Below are positions 1 to 7,690 of a stretch of DNA of 14,436 nucleotides, piece by piece. The translations under genes and the position numbers were made by a program. Each line of letters begins with the position of its first letter. The stretch's first letter is position 1. The DNA lies in assembly GCA_024405255.1 (NCBI GenBank), contig JAKSOY010000110.1, positions 1-14,436 on the forward strand, given 5' to 3'. The notes under the pieces are model-generated. The model had not been told where the DNA came from. It saw only the letters and a list, made by a program, of their open reading frames with translations, and searched no databases. Origin of the DNA: Kiritimatiellia bacterium. GTDB taxonomy: Bacteria > Verrucomicrobiota > Kiritimatiellia > RFP12 > UBA1067.

Positions 1-118
1 GCCCTTCATCTCTTGCTCGTTCCTGAAAGCCGAATCTTACGGAAGAAATGAAAAATAATGCAGTACCCCTCCCCCCGCCGGCAGGGCGCGCTCTCCGAGC
101 GCGCCATAATGCTAGATG
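1..118. other. Left-edge intergenic stretch
   Basis: No complete gene is visible. The plus frames close at 49-51 and 56-58. On the minus strand an ATG lies at 9-7, with AGGA 11 bases upstream of it, so a minus-strand gene could begin at the very edge and leave the window. Only three codons are visible, so it is not called as a CDS. The rest holds a GC hairpin (85-105) and a pyrimidine/GC-rich run at 66-80. Confidence 0.4.
85..105. repeat. GC-rich inverted repeat (hairpin)
   Basis: Arms GGCGCGCT (85-92) and AGCGCGCC (98-105) pair perfectly around a 5-base loop. No T-run follows on either strand, so it is not a standard intrinsic terminator. It lies just beyond the terminator of the lipoprotein gene. 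It could be a backup stem, a protein site or a REP-like element. The window carries a REP-associated transposase-like gene, but nothing here links the two. Confidence 0.55.
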
Positions 119-159
119 AAAAAAACATGCGCGTACATCCTTTCGGACATACGCGCATG
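119..159 (-). terminator. Intrinsic terminator of the lipoprotein gene
   Basis: Read on the minus strand, a 15-pair stem (arms 145-159 and 126-140, with two internal G-U pairs) is closed by a GAAA tetraloop (141-144). It is followed directly by seven T (125-119). It begins 25 bases after the stop codon of the lipoprotein gene. This is a textbook Rho-independent terminator. Confidence 0.9.
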
Positions 160-184
160 GTGTATCAACCCTGTCGATTTTCGA

Positions 185-1366
185 TTATTCGAGGTCGAGG
201 ATGCTGAGCGTGTGGAACTTGTCGTCCGTCTTGTTCGTCAGGCCCGGGAAGGTCATGTCGAAGTTGGCGACGATGCACTTCCGCTTGCCGGTCTTCGGGC
301 AGCGCCACACCATCGGTTCGCACGGCTGGTCGAAGAGGCCCGTCGAACCGTCGTTGTCGCCGTTCTTCCAGAGTTCGCCGAACGCATATTCGCCCTTCAG
401 CTCCTTGTCGATCGACCACGTATGCAGCGCGTTGAGGCAGCTGTCGCTCATGATGATGCGGTTCTCCGCCTCGTCATAGCAGATGCCATCGCAGCACGGG
501 AACAGCTTGGGGTTCTCGAAGATGAGCTTCGCAGGGGCATACGTGCCGTTCGCCTGGCGCTTGGCCGTATAGAAGCGACCGCTGCCGAAGGTGCCGAAGT
601 AGAGATGGCCTTCCTTCGTGATGGCGAGGCCATCCGCGCCGGAGTTGTCCTGACGGCCGGGGAGTTCCTTCGTCTGGGTTTCGAAGAGGAAGTAGGGGTC
701 CTTCTTGTAGTCCTGCTTCTTGAGCAGCGAGACCACCTTGTTCTTGCAGTCCTTGAGCGGCACGCGATAGACACCGCCGATGCCGATGCCGTCGGGACGG
801 TTGAGGTCGAAGTAGGTGTCGGTGAAGAACATGTCGCCCTTGTAGAAGCGGATCGCGTTGGCGAGCTTGATGTTGTCGACCGCCGTCTCGATGCGAAGCG
901 GCTCGCCCGTCTTCTGGTCGATCACCACGCGCATCACGCGGCTGGCGTAGTCCTTGGAGTCGCAGTTGTACTGGTTGTCGCAGTAGTAGAGATTGCCGTC
1001 CTCGAAGCACCACTCGAGGCCCATCGGGCGACCGACGCCCGTCTTCGGGTTACGCGTTGCCGCCGCGAAGATGCTCCACTTGCCCGTCTTCACGCAACGC
1101 TTGAGGATGACGCCCGGATAGGCGTGGTCGCGGAGATTCGGCGCGGAGTGGTAGATGTTGCCCTTTCCGTCCTGGGTGAGGCCGTCCGGCACGTTGTTGA
1201 TTTCACCGAACGCCTTGAAGAGGCGCGGCTGATACTTGGGCGCACCCGCCACCGGTTCGGCACAGGCACAAGCACCCTTCGCGCACGGACAAGTCGACGT
1301 ACAGCCAGCCATCAACCCCGCGACCGCAAGCGCCGCGAGAGGGAACAAATTAAAAACGCGTTTCAT
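185..1366 (-). CDS. Cys-rich lipoprotein, SMP-30/gluconolactonase-like beta-propeller
   Basis: A 393-residue predicted lipoprotein. The N-terminus has a Lys-Arg, a hydrophobic stretch and the lipobox LMAGC, so Cys22 should be the lipidated residue. A short tail with four more Cys (26, 28, 33, 35) follows, then a single globular domain to the C-terminus. That domain has the look of the SMP-30/gluconolactonase/LRE family: NVPDGLTQDGKGNIY near 58-72, MGLEW, and a central ADGLAITKEGHLYFG segment. Family members are six-bladed propellers that often hydrolyse lactones using a divalent metal; the substrate here cannot be told. The mature protein is unusually rich in Cys, including a CC pair. The ATG at 1366 is preferred because AAGGA lies 9 bases upstream. 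A TTG at 1375 would add three codons but directly abuts that Shine-Dalgarno. It stands alone between its own promoter and terminator, and it would sit in the envelope facing the periplasm or outside. Confidence 0.8.
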   Translation of the reverse strand: MKRVFNLFPLAALAVAGLMAGCTSTCPCAKGACACAEPVAGAPKYQPRLFKAFGEINNVPDGLTQDGKGNIYHSAPNLRDHAYPGVILKRCVKTGKWSIFAAATRNPKTGVGRPMGLEWCFEDGNLYYCDNQYNCDSKDYASRVMRVVIDQKTGEPLRIETAVDNIKLANAIRFYKGDMFFTDTYFDLNRPDGIGIGGVYRVPLKDCKNKVVSLLKKQDYKKDPYFLFETQTKELPGRQDNSGADGLAITKEGHLYFGTFGSGRFYTAKRQANGTYAPAKLIFENPKLFPCCDGICYDEAENRIIMSDSCLNALHTWSIDKELKGEYAFGELWKNGDNDGSTGLFDQPCEPMVWRCPKTGKRKCIVANFDMTFPGLTNKTDDKFHTLSILDLE

Positions 1367-1375
1367 TTGATTCAA

Positions 1376-1380
1376 TCCTT
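1376..1380 (-). promoter_or_regulatory. Shine-Dalgarno of the lipoprotein gene
   Basis: AAGGA on the minus strand, 9 bases before the ATG at 1366. It decides the start against the in-frame TTG at 1375, which it touches. Confidence 0.7.
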
Positions 1381-1402
1381 TTGGTTGTTTTCAGATGACA
1401 AC

Positions 1403-1431
1403 AGTATACCCCATCCACCCCTCTGCGTCAA
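1403..1431 (-). promoter_or_regulatory. Sigma-70-type promoter of the lipoprotein gene
   Basis: On the minus strand TTGACG (1431-1426) is separated by exactly 17 bases from TATACT (1408-1403). The predicted start is near A1396, giving a 30-base leader with the AAGGA ribosome site. Both boxes match the housekeeping consensus in five of six positions. Confidence 0.8.
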
Positions 1432-1471
1432 TAGGTTTTCAAGGTTAAACATTTCAACCCGTCGGGCTTTA

Positions 1472-1480
1472 TGCTATACT
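1472..1480 (+). promoter_or_regulatory. Extended -10 promoter of the sigma-factor gene
   Basis: TGCTATACT is an extended -10 (TGn plus TATACT at 1475-1480). Only a weak -35 (TTTCAA, 1452-1457) lies 17 bases upstream, as is common for extended -10 promoters. Seven bases past the last -10 base is 1487, the A of the sigma-factor ATG, so the transcript is predicted to start at the start codon. Confidence 0.6.
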
Positions 1481-1486
1481 ATCGCC

Positions 1487-2095
1487 ATGGCCGAAATACC
1501 GCAGACGTCAATCACGCTTTTACATGCGCTCGCCACCTCGACGGCGAACGATCAATGGTATCGTTTCTACGACACCTACAAGGGGCCCGTTTTTGGATTC
1601 ATTCACGCCAACTTCCCCTATCTGGATCCCGACGCCGTCTTTCAGGACACGCTGATCGCCTTGGCAAGATGCCTTCCGTCCTTTCACTACACGCCCGACG
1701 AAAAGGGACATTTCCGCAACTATCTGATGGGAATCGTCAAGCACAAGGCGCTGGACATCCTCCGCAAGCAGAAGGTGGAAGATGACCACCGGCGAGAGAT
1801 CTCGCAAGACCCGACCTTCCCTCGCAATCCGATCGTCGAGACACCCATTGACGACTTGGATGGCGACCAGAGGGAAGCCATTTACGAGACCGCGATCGCG
1901 CAGCTTCTGGCAGATGATAACATCAACGCAAGTACGCGAACGATTTTCGAACGCGTCGTCTTGCACCATGAAGATTCCGCCTCCGTCGCCGCCCAGTTCG
2001 GCACGACGCGCAACAACGTCTACCAGATCAAGGACCGACTCACGGAACGTCTGAAGGAGATTGTGCAGTCTCTTCAGTCGGAGCTGGAGAATTAG
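1487..2095 (+). CDS. RNA polymerase sigma factor, sigma-70 family (ECF-like)
   Basis: A 202-residue sigma factor that should direct RNA polymerase to a dedicated promoter set. Region 2 spans about residues 26-97 (YDTYKGPVFGFI, then DPDAVFQDTLIALARCL, then FRNYLMGIVKHKALDILRK). An acidic linker follows (about 98-130), then region 4 (about 130-195) with the helix-turn-helix SASVAAQFGTTRNNVYQIKD. The N-terminal pattern TSxxLLxxL with WYRFYDTY recalls ECF-type factors of planctomycetes and relatives. The reading frame stays open far upstream, but the match to the family begins at this ATG and the promoter fits it. No Shine-Dalgarno is visible before it. No anti-sigma gene is adjacent. The gene instead converges on a membrane Ser/Thr kinase and overlaps its 3' end by 56 bases. 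Some ECF factors (for example EcfP with PknT in Vibrio) are activated by a kinase, so a functional link is plausible but inferred. Confidence 0.85.
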   Translation: MAEIPQTSITLLHALATSTANDQWYRFYDTYKGPVFGFIHANFPYLDPDAVFQDTLIALARCLPSFHYTPDEKGHFRNYLMGIVKHKALDILRKQKVEDDHRREISQDPTFPRNPIVETPIDDLDGDQREAIYETAIAQLLADDNINASTRTIFERVVLHHEDSASVAAQFGTTRNNVYQIKDRLTERLKEIVQSLQSELEN

Positions 2096-3575
2096 CGGCG
2101 TCCAGCGTCTCAAGAAGCCGGATGGCGCGCTTGTTGCCTTGCCGTGCGGCCGCTTTGAGCCACACCTCGGCCTCTTTCTGATTGCGTTCCACGCCCAAGC
2201 CCAGCAGGAAACATTCGGCGAGCATCACCTGTCCGGGGGCATGGCCCCGTTCGGCCGCTCGCTGAGCCAGGCGGAAACCTTCCTTAACGTCCTTCTCCAC
2301 TCCGCGGTCATTCATATAGCAATAGGCCAAGTTGGTCATTGCAACGACATTCCCGCCTTCGACCGCCAAAAGAAAACACTGCACCGCCTGCCAGTCGCTC
2401 GGTTCGCATCCATAGCCATGGAGGTAGCAAAGTCCAAGCGACGCCTCGGCATCGTGGTTCTGCGCCTTCGCCGCCTGCTGATACCACTGGAACGCCTTCT
2501 GCTGGTCCTTTTTCGGGCCTCGCCCGTAGAAGTAGGCTTCCGCAACGAGCAGCTGCGCCGTCACATTGCCCGTTTCCGCCAACGGCAGCAGACGCTTGAA
2601 ATGCGCCGTTTCCGACTCGGACTTCTTCTTCAGAAGCGCCTCGGGGCCGGCCGGAATCTCAACCACCACCGTCGACGGCGGAAGCGGTTTCACGGACATC
2701 GAATTCGACCAGCCGATCCCGAGCACCGACAACAGCACCGCCAAACCCGAAGAGAACGCGATGCGAAAATAGACAGGGTAGTGACGCCGGCGAACGGCAC
2801 GGGCGAAATCATCCGCCGAAGCATAGCGATCCTCAGGGGCCTCCTGTGTGGCCTGACGGATGATCATCCGCCAGGGTCCCCGCGGTGCCTTGCCGTCGAA
2901 GCACGCCGACAAGACCTTGCCCAGCGAAAAGACATCGCTCCGCGCCGAGGCAATTCCCTTGATCAGCTGTTCAGGCGCGGCAAACCCCAACGTCCCCACG
3001 CCCAGAGGCCGTCCATTCAGCTGCGAAAGCGCAAACGGCTGTGTTTGCGTACCCGTCTTCTCCATCTTCTTGACGAGTCCCGGATCGATCAGCACGGGCT
3101 CCCCGTTGGGACGCCGCAGAATGTTCGCCGGCTTGAGATCGCGATGGACATATCCGGCCGTATGCAAACGTTGTACGGCCTTCGCCACCGACACGATGAA
3201 ATCCGGAATCTCCTTGCGCGGCGGCGGGAACGACAGCGGCCGCAGATACTCCATCACATAGTAGGGACTCCCTCCGCTGACGCCACTGCCATAGAAGGTC
3301 GGGAACGCCCCTTGCTGCAAAAAGCGGATGGTATCCATTTCCACAAGGAATCGGTCACGGATGCCCGCATCCTCGCTCACAAGCAACTTCAACGCACCCT
3401 CGCGTCCGGTACGTGTGTTCACGACTCGGTAGACCTCGGCCGAACACCCCTTCCCGAGGTAGGCCACCGTACGCCATTCACCCAATGTGGTCCCGCACGG
3501 GAAACGCCCCCGCGAAGGCGGCGTGGCCGGACGCGACGCCAGCCAATCTTCAATCTCGTGATTTTCCGTTTTCAT
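2040..3575 (-). CDS. Membrane Ser/Thr protein kinase with Sel1 repeats
   Basis: A 511-residue Hanks-type kinase. The kinase domain (about 35-265) has a glycine loop LGKGCSAEVY (40-49), the ATP-binding Lys in ALKLL (63), a helix-C Glu near 79, the catalytic loop HRDLKPAN (144-151), the APE motif (200-202) and the SDVFSLG helix. The metal-binding DFG reads DPG (164-166): the Asp is kept and the Phe is replaced by Pro. One membrane span follows (about 271-288), then four Sel1-like repeats (about 338-490), with motifs such as AEAYFYGRGP and LGLCYLHGYG. These probably bind partners on the far side of the membrane. It is the last gene of the six-gene operon. ATG 3575 lies inside the antiporter gene (26-base overlap). 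A GTG at 3593 would add six residues but has no ribosome site; the ATG has only a weak GGTGG upstream. Its 3' end overlaps the convergent sigma gene. Upstream FHA protein and sigma factor are candidate targets (inference). Confidence 0.88.
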   Translation of the reverse strand: MKTENHEIEDWLASRPATPPSRGRFPCGTTLGEWRTVAYLGKGCSAEVYRVVNTRTGREGALKLLVSEDAGIRDRFLVEMDTIRFLQQGAFPTFYGSGVSGGSPYYVMEYLRPLSFPPPRKEIPDFIVSVAKAVQRLHTAGYVHRDLKPANILRRPNGEPVLIDPGLVKKMEKTGTQTQPFALSQLNGRPLGVGTLGFAAPEQLIKGIASARSDVFSLGKVLSACFDGKAPRGPWRMIIRQATQEAPEDRYASADDFARAVRRRHYPVYFRIAFSSGLAVLLSVLGIGWSNSMSVKPLPPSTVVVEIPAGPEALLKKKSESETAHFKRLLPLAETGNVTAQLLVAEAYFYGRGPKKDQQKAFQWYQQAAKAQNHDAEASLGLCYLHGYGCEPSDWQAVQCFLLAVEGGNVVAMTNLAYCYMNDRGVEKDVKEGFRLAQRAAERGHAPGQVMLAECFLLGLGVERNQKEAEVWLKAAARQGNKRAIRLLETLDAANSPAPTEETAQSPSDVP

Positions 3576-5622
3576 GCGACGCCACCAACTCACGGAAAGC
3601 CATCAACTGAGGGGGATCTCCAATGACGCTCACCTGATCGCCGACTTCAAAACACCAGGTCGGCCCCGGATTGCGGAATCGCGTCCCGTTGCGCAGGATG
3701 GCCACCACACTGGCACCCGTCTTCGCACGAATGTCGAGACCGCGGATCGTCTCGCCCACCGCCGGCGATCCCGCCTCGATTGTCACATAGCGATAGAAGT
3801 CGCTCGGCACGCTCAGCGTCACGGCGGTCGAAACAGATTTCTTCTTGCTCGCCAATACACGACGCTTTTCGGCGCGAATCGCCTTGCCGAACTGATACCC
3901 CGCCACGCGGCCCGCCCGCCGGAATCGTTTCCACCCCAGTACGCCCACCACGAGCATCACAATGAAAATGCCCGTACGCGCAGAAGGTTCGTCCGGCTGG
4001 ATGTTGACGTTCAACATCAGAATTTCCGCAAAGGAGAGAATCATCACCGCACCGACGGTGAACGAGGTCACCACAAGCTGCAAAGCCCCCTTCCACTTGC
4101 CCTTCGCGGGGTTATGCGTCCGCGTGCCCGTAAAGACCGCCGAAATGTCACGTCCGAGCGACATCGCCAAACCGTAGGCCGGCGCCAACAGCGAAAGGAA
4201 GAACAGATTGGCCCCCAGGCAGAAGAAAAACCTCTTGTGCGCGTCAAAGAACGGGAAGGTTTCATAGGTGTGAGAGCAGCACACCGAAGCCGCCACGGCC
4301 ACGCACAAGTTCAGCACCGCCAACGTCACCAGCCACACGATGCGGTTGCGCAAATGCTGCTGCAATTGCGACGGCACGGCGGCGGAGCGGAAGCGCGCCA
4401 ACCAGTCCTGATAGGCCGCCAACCAGCCCCGAAGCCGCTCGGGCAGATGCGACTCGCACCAGTCGCCCACCGGATCGGAAAGCCGCAGCATCACCGGATT
4501 GAGAATCGTCGTAACAAGCGACACGCCCACGACGATCTGGTACATCGGACTCGACGTATCGTCCGTCTGCGTCATATAGATGAGGGCCACCATGAACGCG
4601 AATTCGCCGATCTGCGCCAGACCGAATCCCGTCTGGATGGCGTCCTTCACCTTCTGCCCCGTGAGAATCGACATCAGAAAGCAGTTGAATCCCTTCCCGC
4701 ACACGACAAGTACCACAAGCGCAAGAATGGTCCCCAAATGATGCCAGCAGACGAGCGGATCGACCAAGAGACCGATCGTCACGAAAAAGACGGCGGCAAA
4801 CATGTTGCGCAACGGCGAAGCGAGTTCGTGCAGGCGCTGCCGCACATCGCTTGACGCACCGAGCACACCGACGAGGAAGGCCCCCATCGCCAGCGAATAG
4901 TCGAACCGATACGCGACATAGCTCACGAGGAAGCAGCTGCCGAGCAGGGCAAGGAGCAGGGCTTCGTCGTCCTTCATCTGCGCGACTCGGTTCAACAGAC
5001 GCGGCACGAACAGCAAGCCGAACACGATCACGCCAATCAGGAAAACGAACAAGCCGCCTAGCGAGAACCCCACATCGCCGGCATTCATGCCATTCCCCTT
5101 CGCCACGCCCGTGACAAGCGCGATGACGCCCACGCAGAGGATGTCTTCGAAAATCGTCGTGCCGAAAATATAACGGACAAATGGACGCGAGCTCCACTTC
5201 ATCTCTTCGATGGTCTTCGCCAGCAAGGTCGTTGCCGAGTCGCAGATGGCCGCGCCGAGAAAAAGGCTTTGCACGCTGTTCCACCCCAGCAGGTTGCGTC
5301 CCACCGTATAGCCGAGCCAGATCATCATGATCGAGTCGAAGACGGCGGTCGGAATCGTCACATGCTTGACCTTCTTCATCTCGCCGGCGCTGAACTCGAG
5401 TCCGAGCGTGAACATGAGAAACACGATGCCCAGCTGGCCGATCGTGTTAATGCTCTTGGGGTCCGACAGCAGCGAACCGCCCCACGTATGTTCACCCAGC
5501 AAAATGCCCGCCAGCAGAAAACCGATCACCTTCGGCCACCGCAACCGCGCGAAGACGATCGAAACCACACCGACCAACGCCATCAACACGGCGAGGTCCT
5601 GAAAGAACGCACTCTCACTCAT
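3550..5622 (-). CDS. CPA2 cation:proton antiporter with C-terminal RCK_C (TrkA-C) domain
   Basis: A 690-residue inner-membrane transporter of the KefB/monovalent cation:proton antiporter-2 type. Residues about 5-385 form the antiporter core. Visible family features include the early GFLLAGILLGEH helix, FLMFTLGLEFS, GAAICDSATTLLAK, the FEDILCV motif with Glu159-Asp160, and VTIGLLVDP. Family members exchange K+ or Na+ for protons. After the core comes an atypical block with four further hydrophobic stretches (about 427-449, 465-488, 513-537, 550-565). A cytosolic RCK_C-like domain follows (about 604-684, with VGETIRGLDIRAKTGASVVAI), a fold that usually senses ligands. No nucleotide-binding RCK_N is present. 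The start codon overlaps the stop of the upstream methyltransferase gene as ATGA, which indicates translational coupling. The 3' end runs into the kinase gene. Ion specificity cannot be read from sequence. Confidence 0.88.
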   Translation of the reverse strand: MSESAFFQDLAVLMALVGVVSIVFARLRWPKVIGFLLAGILLGEHTWGGSLLSDPKSINTIGQLGIVFLMFTLGLEFSAGEMKKVKHVTIPTAVFDSIMMIWLGYTVGRNLLGWNSVQSLFLGAAICDSATTLLAKTIEEMKWSSRPFVRYIFGTTIFEDILCVGVIALVTGVAKGNGMNAGDVGFSLGGLFVFLIGVIVFGLLFVPRLLNRVAQMKDDEALLLALLGSCFLVSYVAYRFDYSLAMGAFLVGVLGASSDVRQRLHELASPLRNMFAAVFFVTIGLLVDPLVCWHHLGTILALVVLVVCGKGFNCFLMSILTGQKVKDAIQTGFGLAQIGEFAFMVALIYMTQTDDTSSPMYQIVVGVSLVTTILNPVMLRLSDPVGDWCESHLPERLRGWLAAYQDWLARFRSAAVPSQLQQHLRNRIVWLVTLAVLNLCVAVAASVCCSHTYETFPFFDAHKRFFFCLGANLFFLSLLAPAYGLAMSLGRDISAVFTGTRTHNPAKGKWKGALQLVVTSFTVGAVMILSFAEILMLNVNIQPDEPSARTGIFIVMLVVGVLGWKRFRRAGRVAGYQFGKAIRAEKRRVLASKKKSVSTAVTLSVPSDFYRYVTIEAGSPAVGETIRGLDIRAKTGASVVAILRNGTRFRNPGPTWCFEVGDQVSVIGDPPQLMAFRELVASHENGKSRD

Positions 5623-6377
5623 TTCGTCCGATCCTCAATCGGCTTCCGCCACCAGGCGAGATATTCGATGTTACCCTTCTCGCGTCCCCGGATCGGCGAC
5701 TCCTCGACCCCAAGAAGTTCAAGTCCGAGCTCATCCTGTCCGAACCGGGTGATCTCCTCGACGACGCGCGCCCGCACTGCCGGGTCCGAGACGACGCCCC
5801 CCGGGGCCTGTCCCCGCCCCGCCTCGAACTGCGGCTTGATGAGCGACACGATCTCACCGCCCGGCAGCAAGACCTCCGCCATCGGCGGCAAGATCAGCTT
5901 GAGCGAGATGAAACTCACATCCGTCACCGCACGGGCCGGACGCTCCGGCAAATCCGCCACCGTGAGATTGCGCGCATTGAAATTCTCACGGACCCATACG
6001 CGCGGATCCGTACGCAGCTTGTAGGCGAGCTGGTTCGTCCCCACGTCGATCGCCATCACGCGCAGGGCGCCATGCTGAAGCATACAGTCGGTAAAACCGC
6101 CTGTCGAGCTGCCGACGTCCAAACAGACAAGTCCCTCGACCGTCCAGGCCGGGAATTTGCTGAACGCGCCTTCCAGCTTCTCCCCTCCGCGGGAGACGAA
6201 ACGCGGCGGTGCTTCGACCTCGACGGTCACATCGTCTGCGACAGCCCGCCCCGCCTTGGTCTCGACGCGTCCTTCCACGCGCACCTTGCCTTCCAGGATC
6301 AAAGCCTGCGCCGCCGTCCGAGAAGGTGCCAAACCACGCGCAAACAAAAGCGCGTCTAGCCTCAGCTTCTCCGTCAT
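5619..6377 (-). CDS. tlyA: TlyA-family rRNA (cytidine-2'-O)-methyltransferase
   Basis: A 252-residue protein of usual family length. An S4 RNA-binding domain (about 5-55, RLDALLFARGLAPSRTAAQ) is followed by an FtsJ-like SAM-dependent methyltransferase (about 61-245). Signature motifs are FVSRGGEKL (60-68), the SAM loop LDVGSSTGGFTD (86-97), DVSFISL (153-159), IKPQFEAGRG (180-189) and the late NIEYLAW. Lys67, Asp153, Lys181 and Glu238 match the K-D-K-E tetrad of TlyA 2'-O-methyltransferases. Known TlyA enzymes methylate cytidines in 16S and/or 23S rRNA and affect capreomycin sensitivity; older annotation calls them hemolysin A. Both ends are coupled: the start overlaps the PEGA gene stop as ATGA, and the stop overlaps the antiporter start as ATGA. 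A ribosome-modification gene inside a kinase/FHA/secretion operon is unusual. Confidence 0.93.
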   Translation of the reverse strand: MTEKLRLDALLFARGLAPSRTAAQALILEGKVRVEGRVETKAGRAVADDVTVEVEAPPRFVSRGGEKLEGAFSKFPAWTVEGLVCLDVGSSTGGFTDCMLQHGALRVMAIDVGTNQLAYKLRTDPRVWVRENFNARNLTVADLPERPARAVTDVSFISLKLILPPMAEVLLPGGEIVSLIKPQFEAGRGQAPGGVVSDPAVRARVVEEITRFGQDELGLELLGVEESPIRGREKGNIEYLAWWRKPIEDRTK

Positions 6378-7690
6378 TTCTCGATCGGTGCCACCTTGCG
6401 GATGTCGGAAGACTGAATGAGCTGCTGAACGCCCGGCGCCGTCTCAAGCGTGATATTGCCGAGCAGGTCTTTGTTCACCAGCACGCCCTTCATAATGCCA
6501 CGCGTCGTATCCACCAACGTATCCGGCTTGAAGATACGTGTCATCCGGGCATAGAGCTGCGTCGTGTCACGCGACTTCACGTTGATTTTGAAGGCACGGT
6601 CCTGATAGCCATTGCAGTGCACGACCACCGTATGCGGACCGACGCCGACCTTCTCCACCGCCAGCAACTTCGACTTCATCGCATCGCCGCCCTGGCTTTC
6701 AGTCGTCCCGACGGACCGTCCGTCCAGGGTAATCCTCGCCCCCGGCGGCGTTGTAATGACTTCAAGGCGACCCAAGGTGCTTTCCAGCGTGAATTCTTCC
6801 GTCGTCTCGCCCGCGTTCTCGACCTGTACGGTCCGCACGAGCGGCGCGTGGCCGTCGAGTTCGACGCGGATGTTGTGTTCACCCGGACGCACCGTCGTCA
6901 GCGTCAGCGGCGTCTTGCCCTGGAAGTCGTCATCGATGAACACGCGTGCCTGTTCAGGCGTCGACACGACCGTCAACCGCGCGGCCTTGCCCTTCAGGCG
7001 CAGTGCGAGCGTCTGGCGCTCGCCGGGCTGCAGACGCAACTCACGCGTCTCCTCTTCGTAGCCGGCCAGTCGGAAGACGACCGTCGCCAGGCCTTTCGGG
7101 ACCTTCTCGAGCGTCATCGGCGTCACGCCCTTTTCCACACCGTTGACAAGCACGGTTGCACCGGCCGGTTCCGACGAACACTCGACGATGCCCGAATCCA
7201 GCGCCAGCACTTCCTCGCGCACGAGCGGACGGCGGCCCTCGGTCTTCACATCGATCTTCTTCTTTTGGTAGCCGTTCAACGAAAGTTCAAGCGCATGCGA
7301 ACGGCTGCTCGCGAGCGAGGTGATCAGCAGCGGCGTCGTACCGAGCGACACGCCATTGCACTTCACATCGGCACCCGCAGGAGTCGTCTTCACAAGGATG
7401 ATGCCCTTTTCCTGCGCGAGCTGGAAGTTCTTCTGAACAAAAGCGCCCGGCTTGATTTCAACAAAGGCGTCCTTCGAGACGCACGACGGCGCCTCCAGAT
7501 GAAGGAGATGCTGTCCGGGCGCAAGGCCAAACACCGAACACGGCGCAGGACCCTGCAACTTGCCGTCGACAAAGACCTTCACGCCCTCCGGCTCCGCCGT
7601 GACATCGAGACGCGCTGGCGTTTCGTTTTCAACCGCGCCCGCGAAGAAGGCGGCCATCAGACCGATCAGGAGAATCAAACGCGTTTTCAT
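6374..7690 (-). CDS. Secreted protein with about five PEGA repeats
   Basis: A 438-residue protein with a Sec signal peptide (MKTRLILLIGLMAAFFAGA, cleavage near residue 19-21) and no other membrane span. The body is about five PEGA-type repeats, beginning near residues 27, 97, 168, 237 and 307. Each has the pattern hydrophobic strand, (T/E)PxGAxVxVxGxxxGxTP, then a strand ending in LxGY: for example TTPAGADVKCNGVSLGTTP and SSEPAGATVLVNGVEKGVTP. The fifth repeat carries an insertion after its GTTE. A small C-terminal segment (about 395-435) containing GNITLETAPG and SSDIRKV has the look of a short beta-barrel and is not assigned. PEGA domains occur in envelope and surface-layer proteins and are often fused to kinases. 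Here the PEGA protein is separate but lies in the same operon as an FHA protein and a kinase. The start overlaps the FHA gene stop by one base (TAATG), and GAAAGG lies about 10 bases upstream. Confidence 0.85.
   Translation of the reverse strand: MKTRLILLIGLMAAFFAGAVENETPARLDVTAEPEGVKVFVDGKLQGPAPCSVFGLAPGQHLLHLEAPSCVSKDAFVEIKPGAFVQKNFQLAQEKGIILVKTTPAGADVKCNGVSLGTTPLLITSLASSRSHALELSLNGYQKKKIDVKTEGRRPLVREEVLALDSGIVECSSEPAGATVLVNGVEKGVTPMTLEKVPKGLATVVFRLAGYEEETRELRLQPGERQTLALRLKGKAARLTVVSTPEQARVFIDDDFQGKTPLTLTTVRPGEHNIRVELDGHAPLVRTVQVENAGETTEEFTLESTLGRLEVITTPPGARITLDGRSVGTTESQGGDAMKSKLLAVEKVGVGPHTVVVHCNGYQDRAFKINVKSRDTTQLYARMTRIFKPDTLVDTTRGIMKGVLVNKDLLGNITLETAPGVQQLIQSSDIRKVAPIEK

Noticed and set aside
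1..9. Minus-strand gene start at the left edge
   Set aside because: Only three codons are visible, and the ribosome site is 11 bases away and weak. This is not enough for a call.
85..105. Second intrinsic terminator
   Set aside because: The stem is strong but no T-run follows on either strand, and a complete terminator already lies at 119-159.
116..1486. Long open plus-strand frame running into the sigma-factor gene, suggesting a 659-residue protein
   Set aside because: It is antisense to the lipoprotein gene, has the Arg/Ala/Val-rich composition of a GC-rich shadow frame, and shows no domain. The sigma fold starts at 1487 with its own promoter.
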